The notes under the pieces are model-generated. The model made no database searches and had not been told where the DNA came from. It saw nothing but the letters and a program-made list of their open reading frames with translations. The position numbers and the translations under genes are program-made. Shown piece after piece: positions 35,901 through 42,960 of a DNA stretch of 64,000 nucleotides; position 1 is the stretch's first letter; each line of letters starts with the position of its first letter. The stretch spans positions 52,453-116,452 of the forward strand of contig JAOZGN010000013.1 in NCBI GenBank assembly GCA_027491555.1. The letters run 5' to 3'. Origin of the DNA: Thermoproteota archaeon (lineage in GTDB: Archaea; Thermoproteota; Korarchaeia; Korarchaeales; Korarchaeaceae).

Positions 35901-36875
35901 GTGAGTGCCTCGTTGGAGATAAGGCTCTCAAACGGCGTCGAGGTTCGTGAAGGAGACACTAGGATCCTCCTAGATCCAAAGAGGACGGAGCCAGGCGTGT
36001 TCACTGTGGTGACCCATGCCCACGCAGATCATGTGCCCAGAGACCTGAGGACCTCCACCTCACCGCTCGCCTGCACCCAGCCCACGGCCGACGTGATATC
36101 TGCTAGGTACGGGGGGATCAGGAGGCCCGTCATAGTCGAGTTCGGCGAGCCTCTGGAGATAGGCAGTCTGACGGTCACCGCCTACCCAGCGGGGCACATC
36201 CTCGGTTCAGCGATGTTCCTCATCGAAGGTAGAGGATCTTCCCTCCTGTACACGGGCGACGTCAACCCCCTGGGCGGCCTCACGGTCGAGTCGCCCGCGG
36301 TCGTCCCGAGGGCGGACGTGATCGTCATAGAGTCTACCTACGGATCCCCTAGGTTCGGGTTCCCTCACCCACAGAGGGTCAGGGCCGAACTCGCCCTCTG
36401 GGCGGCCAGGGTCATGAGGGAGGGAGCTACGCCTGCTGTGCTGGCCTACGCAGTGGGCAAGGCCCAGGAGGTCATTGCAGCCCTGAACAGGCTGCTCGAC
36501 GTCCCAGTCCAGGCCGACTCCGAGATCCTGAGGGTAACCGAGGCGTACAGGCACCACACCAAGGTAGACCTGATCGCCTCTCCGATAGGGGGCCCTGAGG
36601 GTGGAGTCGCCGTCGTGAGTTCTCGAAACAGAGCGATCGCCAAGAAGCTCTCCTTGGCAACCGGATGGGTAGTGCTCAGGGTTCCCCGCTGGGCCGATGC
36701 CGGGTTCCCGCTGAGCTCTCATGCCGACTATGGAGGGCTTGTGGAGGTTGCAAGGAAGTCAGAAGCAGACAGGGCTTACACGGTTTGGGGACGGACGAGA
36801 GAACTTGCGAGAGGGTTAACCCTAGAGCTGGGCATGGAGGCCAAGCCGCTTGGCCCTAGGTGGGAACCCCTCTAA
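35901..36875 (+). CDS. Metallo-beta-lactamase/beta-CASP RNase-like protein
   Basis: 324 aa from GTG 35901; the frame upstream of it is antisense to sec61beta. MBL zinc motif HAHADHVPRDL, later AGHILGSAMF and YTGDVN, and the ESTYGSP element; the C-terminal SSHADYGGL supplies the last His of the beta-CASP nucleases. This is the COG1236/mRNA 3'-end processing factor-like group, known as exo/endonucleases on RNA. It is shorter than archaeal CPSF (no KH domains). Divergent promoter with the sec61beta operon: AAAATCTTAAGG near 35877-35888. Confidence 0.86.
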   Translation: MSASLEIRLSNGVEVREGDTRILLDPKRTEPGVFTVVTHAHADHVPRDLRTSTSPLACTQPTADVISARYGGIRRPVIVEFGEPLEIGSLTVTAYPAGHILGSAMFLIEGRGSSLLYTGDVNPLGGLTVESPAVVPRADVIVIESTYGSPRFGFPHPQRVRAELALWAARVMREGATPAVLAYAVGKAQEVIAALNRLLDVPVQADSEILRVTEAYRHHTKVDLIASPIGGPEGGVAVVSSRNRAIAKKLSLATGWVVLRVPRWADAGFPLSSHADYGGLVEVARKSEADRAYTVWGRTRELARGLTLELGMEAKPLGPRWEPL

Positions 36876-36914
36876 TCAGCCTCCCTGCCCAGCCCTCCTT
36901 GGACCTCTCCGCCT

Positions 36915-37421
36915 TTAGGCCTTCGCGAGGGAGCGGAGGACCTCGGGCGGAATCTCGTCCGGCACTATGGAGGCCTGCTCCCTGACGGTCTCCAGTACCA
37001 GCGAGGTGTTGGTCTCCCTCACGCCAGGGATGCTCAGTATCTTCTTCAGGAGCTCATTCAGCTCGTGCTGATCCCCGGCGATGAGCTTCACGACTATGTC
37101 GTACGGGCCCGTTATCTCGTGGACCTCCAGTACGTTCTGCGGGGCGATCTCGACAACCTTCTTGGCCACCTCGGCGTGCTTGCCGGGCTCGGTCCTCATG
37201 AGGATGATGTACTTGTACCCCTTGCCCAGCTTGGCGTGGTCCACCAAGGCCGTGTACCCCTTGATGATCCCCAGCTCCTCCAGCTTCCTAACCTTCTTCA
37301 TGACGCCAGCGGGGCTCATGCCGAGCTCCCTAGCTATCTGGGTGTAGGTCACCCTGCCGTCCTCAACAAGCTTCTTCAGGATGTTTAACTCCCGGTTGGT
37401 TATACCCTTCCTTCTAGGCAT
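36915..37421 (-). CDS. Lrp/AsnC-family transcription regulator
   Basis: 168 aa. N-terminal winged HTH (NRELNILKKLVEDGRVTYTQ, IARELGMSPAGVMKKVRKLE) then the RAM/ACT-like ligand domain (YIILMRTEPGKHAEVAKKVV; EITGPYDIVVKLIAGDQHEL). Members sense amino acids and often repress their own gene. A perfect 9-bp inverted repeat around the TATA-like element lies 30 nt upstream (37451-37474). It is divergent from DUF2070. The effector is unknown. Confidence 0.93.
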   Translation of the reverse strand: MPRRKGITNRELNILKKLVEDGRVTYTQIARELGMSPAGVMKKVRKLEELGIIKGYTALVDHAKLGKGYKYIILMRTEPGKHAEVAKKVVEIAPQNVLEVHEITGPYDIVVKLIAGDQHELNELLKKILSIPGVRETNTSLVLETVREQASIVPDEIPPEVLRSLAKA

Positions 37422-37450
37422 TACAAACTCACCCCTACATTCTCACCTTC

Positions 37451-37474
37451 TAGGGGCGCTTTATCGCGCCCCTA
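37451..37474. promoter_or_regulatory. Perfect inverted repeat around a TATA-like core
   Basis: TAGGGGCGC (37451-37459), TTTATC, GCGCCCCTA (37466-37474). The minus-strand centre GATAAA is placed where the TATA box of the Lrp gene should be (about 40 nt before its ATG). It is therefore a likely autoregulatory operator and may also act on the divergent DUF2070 gene. Confidence 0.6.
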
Positions 37475-37532
37475 CCAACCTTAAACTACAGAAACCTAAA
37501 TAAAAAGTTTCAAGTTAAAGCCAGGTCTCCCA

Positions 37533-39266
37533 ATGGCATTCCCCATAGTTTACAGGGGAATAATCAAAGCTGCTAGGAGGGTCTTCAGATTAGGCAGTTT
37601 TCGCCTAGCGGTCAGCGTAGGGGTTCTTGAGAGCGCAGCGGTATTCTTAGCGTGTTTTTGGGGGTGCGGCATCAACGTTTCGGTTTGGTTAACATTAACA
37701 TATGCTGCATCTCTCATACTTGCGTTTACACTGTTGAGCGGCGCTGGCGGCTCCCTCGACCGGAGGAGGGCCGCCTGGCTGGTAACACTCACTCAGGCGC
37801 CTCTTGCTATCATCCCCCTGGTATTCACCCCTCTGGGAGCCAGAGGGATCTACTCCGGACTGTTGGCTGGCCTGCACGCCGCCATCTATCTGCGGGCTCT
37901 CTCGGTCCTGTCGATGACCATGGGGATTGAGAGGGTACTTCCATCCTGCCTGGCGCCGCTCCTCGTGGCGTGGTGGCCCGTTAAGTCTGGAGAGATGAGC
38001 CTTCTCCTCTTGAGCCTCCCCGTAGTGACGGCGGCGCTCACTCTCTGGCTGACTCTGGAGACGGAAGATAGGATCTCGAGGAGGCTCGTCGGGGAGGACG
38101 CTCTGCAGACGGTGAGGGCGATTACGAGACTTCTGCTAGTGGGTGACCCGGCCCCCCTCGAGGGCATCCTCGCCGCGAGGGCTAGGCCCGGAAGCGTGGG
38201 AATCTTGACGGTGAGGATGGGGGACGTGGCCATCGTGGCCCCTGACTTCCACCCTGGGCCACTGGGAGATGCTGGTAGCTCTAATGGACCTTTTAGGGTC
38301 TTGTCGAGGCTAGAGGAGGCTGGACTTAAGGCGACGTTCCTGAGGAGAGTGAGCACCCACGCGAGGAATCTCCCCAATAGGTGGTGGGTTGATAAGGTAG
38401 CCGAGCGCACCCTAGAGATCCTGGAGGCGGCCCCTGAGGTTGAAATCGGTCCCGCTGTGGTCGTCAGATCGGAGACAGACAGCATCGAGGTGACCGCTCA
38501 GCGATTCGGCGATTACGTCCTGCTCACAATATCCGGCTGGCCAAGGGACGCTGAGGACTTTCCGGAGACTGTGGAGCTGAGACTGAGAGAGAGGGTCTCG
38601 GCCTCTGGCGGGGGGCCTACCCCCTTGGTTGTGGACAGGCACGACTCTCTGGGGTCCGGAGAGCCTTGGAGCGTGGAGCCCTTCAGTCCAGAGGAGGAGG
38701 TAATTTTGGGAGTCGCCTGGAAGGCATACAAGAGAGCTATCAGCTCTCCGACGTCGAAGCAAGTGCTCGTGGGCTTCGGCTCGGCCCTCGACTCAAGAGA
38801 CGAACTCGGCAGTGTGGGACCTGGTGGGGCGAGGATTGTGACCATACGGGGAGCCGACAGGTCGTGGGCCGTCGCCTACGTGTCCGTGGACGGGAACAAC
38901 ATGGTGCCGGAGCTCAGGGCCAGGATCTGCGCGAGGCTCAGGTCTGCCGGTTACAAGCCAATAGTCGCGACGACGGACACGCACTACACACTCTCGCCGG
39001 AGACTCCAGTCAACCCCGTGGGGTGGGGAGGCGAGGAGGAGGCGGTCCTGAAGCTAGTCGAGAGGGCCATAGAGGAGGCCGAGTCCTCCGAGATACCCAC
39101 GGTCGCGAGGGCGGACTACGGGGAGTTGGAGGTCATGCTTGTCGGCCGAGAGGTGGTCGACTCCATTGCCCTTGCCGCCGTGACAGCCGACCACGCCGCC
39201 CCCCTCGTGGCGATGGGGACCGTAGTGCCAATGCTGCCCACCGTACTGGTGGGCCTCCTGCTTTGA
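37533..39266 (+). CDS. DUF2070 membrane protein
   Basis: 577 aa. About six hydrophobic helices in residues 20-180 (for example WLTLTYAASLILAFTLL and MSLLLLSLPVVTAALTLWL), followed by a large soluble C-terminal domain. The conserved DUF2070 block is VAPDFHPGPLGDAGSSNGP, with VVDRHDSLGSGEPW and TTDTHYTLSPETPVNPVGWG carrying conserved His/Asp residues that suggest a metal-dependent hydrolase site. Role unknown in archaea. An AT-rich leader (37481-37510) serves as promoter, next to the Lrp operator. Confidence 0.88.
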   Translation: MAFPIVYRGIIKAARRVFRLGSFRLAVSVGVLESAAVFLACFWGCGINVSVWLTLTYAASLILAFTLLSGAGGSLDRRRAAWLVTLTQAPLAIIPLVFTPLGARGIYSGLLAGLHAAIYLRALSVLSMTMGIERVLPSCLAPLLVAWWPVKSGEMSLLLLSLPVVTAALTLWLTLETEDRISRRLVGEDALQTVRAITRLLLVGDPAPLEGILAARARPGSVGILTVRMGDVAIVAPDFHPGPLGDAGSSNGPFRVLSRLEEAGLKATFLRRVSTHARNLPNRWWVDKVAERTLEILEAAPEVEIGPAVVVRSETDSIEVTAQRFGDYVLLTISGWPRDAEDFPETVELRLRERVSASGGGPTPLVVDRHDSLGSGEPWSVEPFSPEEEVILGVAWKAYKRAISSPTSKQVLVGFGSALDSRDELGSVGPGGARIVTIRGADRSWAVAYVSVDGNNMVPELRARICARLRSAGYKPIVATTDTHYTLSPETPVNPVGWGGEEEAVLKLVERAIEEAESSEIPTVARADYGELEVMLVGREVVDSIALAAVTADHAAPLVAMGTVVPMLPTVLVGLLL

Positions 39267-39296
39267 GGTAGGTTGAGCTGGGCTGGGCGCGACAGG

Positions 39297-39303
39297 TTTA
39301 ATT
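39297..39303 (+). promoter_or_regulatory. TATA-like box of tRNA-Lys
   Basis: TTTAATT, 27-33 nt before the first base of the tRNA, is the usual archaeal box A distance. Confidence 0.5.
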
Positions 39304-39329
39304 CCGGGGAGGGGAGGCGGTGGAGAGGG

Positions 39330-39406
39330 GGGCCCGTAGCTCAGCATGGCAGAGCACCCGGCTTTTAACCGGGGGGTCGCGGGTTCAAATCCCGCCGGGC
39401 CCGCCA
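39330..39406 (+). tRNA. tRNA-Lys (TTT), CCA encoded
   Basis: All cloverleaf parts pair: acceptor GGGCCCG/CGGGCCC, D stem GCTC/GAGC, anticodon stem CCCGG/CCGGG with loop CTTTTAA (anticodon TTT), a 5-nt variable loop, T stem GCGGG/CCCGC with loop TTCAAAT, discriminator G and a genomically encoded CCA. No intron. Its last base (39406) is directly followed by the stop codon of the convergent ABC permease, with no spacer. Confidence 0.97.
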
Positions 39407-40606
39407 CTACTCGTACCTGAGGGCTTCAGAGGGCTCCAGAGAGGCCGCCCGCAGCGCCGGAGGCACGGTGCCCACCACGGTTATGGCCAACGTCGCCAAG
39501 AAGATGCCAACCGCGTACTCCGCTGGGAGGCTAACCGAGAGTTTGAGGGCGGCGCCTCGGGGTCCGGTGGCCCCGCCCCCACCGACTATGACCGCCATGA
39601 GGGCGCTCCCGGTCAAGTAGCCGAGCGCTATCCCCAGCGCGCCGGCGATCAGCGCCATGATCACCCCCTCGGCGAGGAACGACAGGGCCACGTCAGACCT
39701 AGAGGCGCCCATGGCCCGCATGACCCCGATTATCCTGGTCCTCTCCGTGACAGCCGTGAACATGGCGTTCATGATGCCTATGGCCGCCACCACGAGGGTC
39801 ATGGACGCAACCCCTCCCAAGACCAGCACCGCCATCCGGACGGCCTGGTCGAGGGCCCCCTGAATGTCGCGCATGGCCACGTAGTCGACCTCATCACCCA
39901 ACTCAAGCCTGATGAACTGCAGCACGGTGTCGATGGCCGACTCGTCCACCGCTATGACCGCGGTCGCCCCGTACCCCCGGAGGCCGCTGACGTCCTCGAA
40001 GATCCTCTTGGCCGCCTCTATCGGCATTAGGGCGGACGAGTCTACGTCGGCCAGGATGCTCGTTCCATAAGGCGCGGCGACGCCAGCGACCCTGGCGGAG
40101 AACCTCCTCCCGAAGGCCTCTCCCCTCAGGGTCACACCCTCTATTCCCTCAGCCGTCCCGAAGTAGGAGCTGGCTATCGCGTCGCCGAGTATCACGGCCT
40201 GCTCTCCGGGCGCGGGCCACGCCCCGGACCGGAGCTCTAGCCCCGGGAAGATGTCCTGTACGTAGGCGGGGTCGACGCCGACGACCGTGACGGTTCTGGT
40301 GTCTGGGCCGATCCGCACCTGAACGGGGAACGTGATAAGGGGGACCGCCCTCTCAACCCCTGGGACGTTCTCCAGCCTGAGGAGGTCGGATTCTGTCAGT
40401 GGGCTCTCCCTGGAGAACACCAGGATCAGCCTGGGGCTCGATATGTTGATGACGCTCACCACGGCCGTGCTGTATCCGTGGGCCACGCTGATGACGGCCG
40501 TGAGCGTGAGGACCCCGACCAGTATGCCGAGCATGGTTAGGGCGGTTCTCCTCTTCCGCGAGGCCAGCGCCTTCAGCGAGAACCGGAGTATGTCGGATAG
40601 CCTCAA
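39407..40606 (-). CDS. MacB/FtsX-type ABC transporter permease
   Basis: 399 aa. First membrane helix after a basic start (RKRRTALTMLGILVGVLTLT), a large extracytoplasmic MacB-like periplasmic-core domain (residues about 45-245; VERAVPLITFPVQVRIGPDT), then the FtsX domain with three more helices and the MRAMGASRSDVALSFLAEG coupling segment. It works with the downstream-named ATPase (42146-42841) as a mechanotransmission-type exporter or signalling complex. The 5' end overlaps the secreted partner gene by 4 nt. The substrate is unknown. Confidence 0.9.
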   Translation of the reverse strand: MRLSDILRFSLKALASRKRRTALTMLGILVGVLTLTAVISVAHGYSTAVVSVINISSPRLILVFSRESPLTESDLLRLENVPGVERAVPLITFPVQVRIGPDTRTVTVVGVDPAYVQDIFPGLELRSGAWPAPGEQAVILGDAIASSYFGTAEGIEGVTLRGEAFGRRFSARVAGVAAPYGTSILADVDSSALMPIEAAKRIFEDVSGLRGYGATAVIAVDESAIDTVLQFIRLELGDEVDYVAMRDIQGALDQAVRMAVLVLGGVASMTLVVAAIGIMNAMFTAVTERTRIIGVMRAMGASRSDVALSFLAEGVIMALIAGALGIALGYLTGSALMAVIVGGGGATGPRGAALKLSVSLPAEYAVGIFLATLAITVVGTVPPALRAASLEPSEALRYE

Positions 40607-42159
40607 CCCTCACCCCTCGGGGCCCGCGCCGAGAGCCTGCCGATCACCAGCCCTATGCCCGCGGCCGCGATGGCCACCACGGCGGTGAGAGTACTCGAGG
40701 CTCTCCTCAGCGGGGCCGCCTCTGAGGACGCGCCCGCCGGCAGCTCCGGCGACCCCGCCGGAACGCTCACCTTCGAGTCGGAGAATTCGAGCTGCCCGGG
40801 CGCGGCCATGTAGTAGACGCGCAGGGTCGCAGAGGTCTCGTTTCCGGCCGGCTCGCACGATATGGAGAAGGTCAAAGTCTCCTCAGGATCGAGCTCGCCG
40901 AGGAACACGCCCTGCCCCTCGCACGCGCCCTCCATGACCGTGACATTCACGCTCTTTGCCTGCCTGTCCCCGACGTTTGCCAGCAGACCGCGGACGTAGA
41001 GCTTGCCAGCCACCCACTCCACCGAGAGAGAGGTCACCGTCACCTTGGCCCTCTGGCTCCTGTAGAACCCAAGGGTCACGGTCCTCTGGGCCGGCCTCCC
41101 GCCGCTCGCGTAGGTCATCTCGAGTGCCAAGGCATACGTCTCCAGGGTCTCAGACGGGAGCACGCGAAGCCTGACCCGCGTCGACTCTCCGGGGTCGATG
41201 TCCCCCAGTCTGATGGATGAGGGCCCGAGGACTGTGATCCCCTGAGCCGGCTGGATTGAGAGGTGGACGTCCTCAGCCCCAGAGTCCCCCTCGTTTGCGA
41301 TCCTCAGGTCGATCACGTTCTCGACGCCGGGTGTCAGGCCCGTCTGAGCGACCGAGACGACAAGGTCGGCCTCCCCCTCGGGAGACACGTAGACCGGCAG
41401 GGAGAACTCGGCGGTCCTCTCCCCGGCCTCGAAGGCGTACCTCACCTTCAGGGCGATCACGGCCTCGCCCTCAAAGTCCGCTGGAGCGGAGACCGGTATA
41501 TCGAGTTCGGCCCACTCACCAGGGCCTATCACGACCCCCTCGGCCAGGCTGGTCAGCAGGGGGGTGAGCTCTCTGGAGACCACCTGCACGGAGACTATGC
41601 GGGCGTCGGCCTCTCCCCTGTTGACCAAGGTCACCCCGAGGGTGCCCGTGGACCCCTGTCTCAGGGAGAGGGATTGGTGGATTAGAACCAACTCTGGGGG
41701 CCTCGCTACCCTCAGGCGGTAGGTGACGGCGCAGGTCCGGGGCTCTGCGGACCACATGCCCGCCTCGGAGAAGTTGAGCTCGAGTGTGATGAACGCGGTC
41801 CCGGGGTCGGCGGCGGCCGTCACGTAGGCGTCGAACTCGAACGACGCCCTCTGGCCAGGGCCTATTACCACAGGGGCGGGAAGCGTGAGGGATGAAGCCC
41901 CTGCAACCGACCTGACGCCGGGTGAGAGCCTGACCTCGGCGTCCAGCACGGTCACTGATCGGGTCCCGTTGTTGCGGACGCCGAGCGAGACGTGCACCAA
42001 ACCCGTGCCTGGGAAGACGGGTCCCTGGTAAGTCACGGGGGTCCACGAGGCCCCGTCTGCCTGGAGGACGCTGTTGCACGACTGATCGGCCCCCGCCCGC
42101 GCGAGAGCCAAGGGAGCCGAGAGAAGAAGTACCAGGAGGGCCACCTCACGGTATCGCAT
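40603..42159 (-). CDS. Secreted CARDB/NEW3-type partner of an ABC exporter
   Basis: 518 aa. Signal peptide (LLVLLLSAPLALARA), several beta-sandwich repeats of the COG1361/CARDB type (VGPGQRASFEFDAYV-like blocks such as VSLGVRNNGTRSVTVLDAEV and TLVNRGEADARIVSVQVVS), then a C-terminal membrane helix (LTAVVAIAAAGIGLVIG). Two genes coding for the ATPase and permease flank it with 4-14 nt overlaps, so it likely forms the external part of the transporter. Similar trios occur in many archaea. Confidence 0.82.
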   Translation of the reverse strand: MRYREVALLVLLLSAPLALARAGADQSCNSVLQADGASWTPVTYQGPVFPGTGLVHVSLGVRNNGTRSVTVLDAEVRLSPGVRSVAGASSLTLPAPVVIGPGQRASFEFDAYVTAAADPGTAFITLELNFSEAGMWSAEPRTCAVTYRLRVARPPELVLIHQSLSLRQGSTGTLGVTLVNRGEADARIVSVQVVSRELTPLLTSLAEGVVIGPGEWAELDIPVSAPADFEGEAVIALKVRYAFEAGERTAEFSLPVYVSPEGEADLVVSVAQTGLTPGVENVIDLRIANEGDSGAEDVHLSIQPAQGITVLGPSSIRLGDIDPGESTRVRLRVLPSETLETYALALEMTYASGGRPAQRTVTLGFYRSQRAKVTVTSLSVEWVAGKLYVRGLLANVGDRQAKSVNVTVMEGACEGQGVFLGELDPEETLTFSISCEPAGNETSATLRVYYMAAPGQLEFSDSKVSVPAGSPELPAGASSEAAPLRRASSTLTAVVAIAAAGIGLVIGRLSARAPRGEG

Positions 42160-42841
42160 CCGAGCTCACCTCCCTGAGGACCCTACCATCCTTCAACAGG
42201 ATCACCCTGTCGGCCCGAGAGGCCATCTCGCGGTCGTGTGTAACCATGACGACGGTCCTTCCCTGGCGGGCGAGGTCTGCCAGCATCCGAACGACCTGCT
42301 CTCCCGACCTGGAGTCCAGGTTGCCGGTAGGCTCGTCGGCCAGCACGATCCTGGGGTCGTTGGCCAGCGCCCTGGCGATCGCCACCCTCTGCTGCTCGCC
42401 GCCGCTAAGCTCCCCGGGCCTGTGGTGGGCGCGCTCCCTGAGCCCCACTAGGTCCAGCAGCTCCAGGGCCCTGCGCCTCCTGTCTCCCCTGTGACCTCCA
42501 ATGGCCAGCGCCAGCTCCACGTTCTCGACGGCCGTCAGCCAGGGCACTAGGTTGAAGGTCTGGAAGATGAACCCTATGGTCTCCCTCCTTAGCCTGGTCG
42601 CCTCGCTGTCCCGTATCTTGGTGACGTCAGATCCGAGCAGGCGGACCGTCCCCCTGGTAGGGCTGGTCATGAGGCCGAGCACCATGAGGAGGGTCGTCTT
42701 CCCCGACCCGGATGGTCCCATTACTGCGACGAACTCTCCAGCGTGGACGGTGAGGCTCACTCCCCTCAGCGCTGCCACCGCAGAGTTCCCCGACCCGTAG
42801 ACCTTCCAGACACCGTGGAGCTCGTAGACCTCCTCGGGCAT
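42146..42841 (-). CDS. ABC transporter ATPase, LolD/MacB type
   Basis: 231 aa. Walker A GPSGSGKTTLL, Q-loop FQTFNLVPWL, signature LSGGEQQRVAIARALAN, Walker B IVLADEPTGNLD and switch His in MVTHDREMA are all intact. It powers the FtsX-type permease encoded two genes downstream. First gene of the operon; minus-strand TTAATATATC near 42863-42872 is its TATA box, giving a short leader. Confidence 0.95.
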   Translation of the reverse strand: MPEEVYELHGVWKVYGSGNSAVAALRGVSLTVHAGEFVAVMGPSGSGKTTLLMVLGLMTSPTRGTVRLLGSDVTKIRDSEATRLRRETIGFIFQTFNLVPWLTAVENVELALAIGGHRGDRRRRALELLDLVGLRERAHHRPGELSGGEQQRVAIARALANDPRIVLADEPTGNLDSRSGEQVVRMLADLARQGRTVVMVTHDREMASRADRVILLKDGRVLREVSSDAIP

Positions 42842-42960
42842 TTGGGGGAGATATTGCGGCTCCGATATATTAACCTCCCAGCCCCCTGCCGCCCCCAGCG
42901 ACGCCCTAGATCGCCCGGAGAATAAGCCTTTTTATCGTGGGGGAGGAAGGCCCGCCCCAG

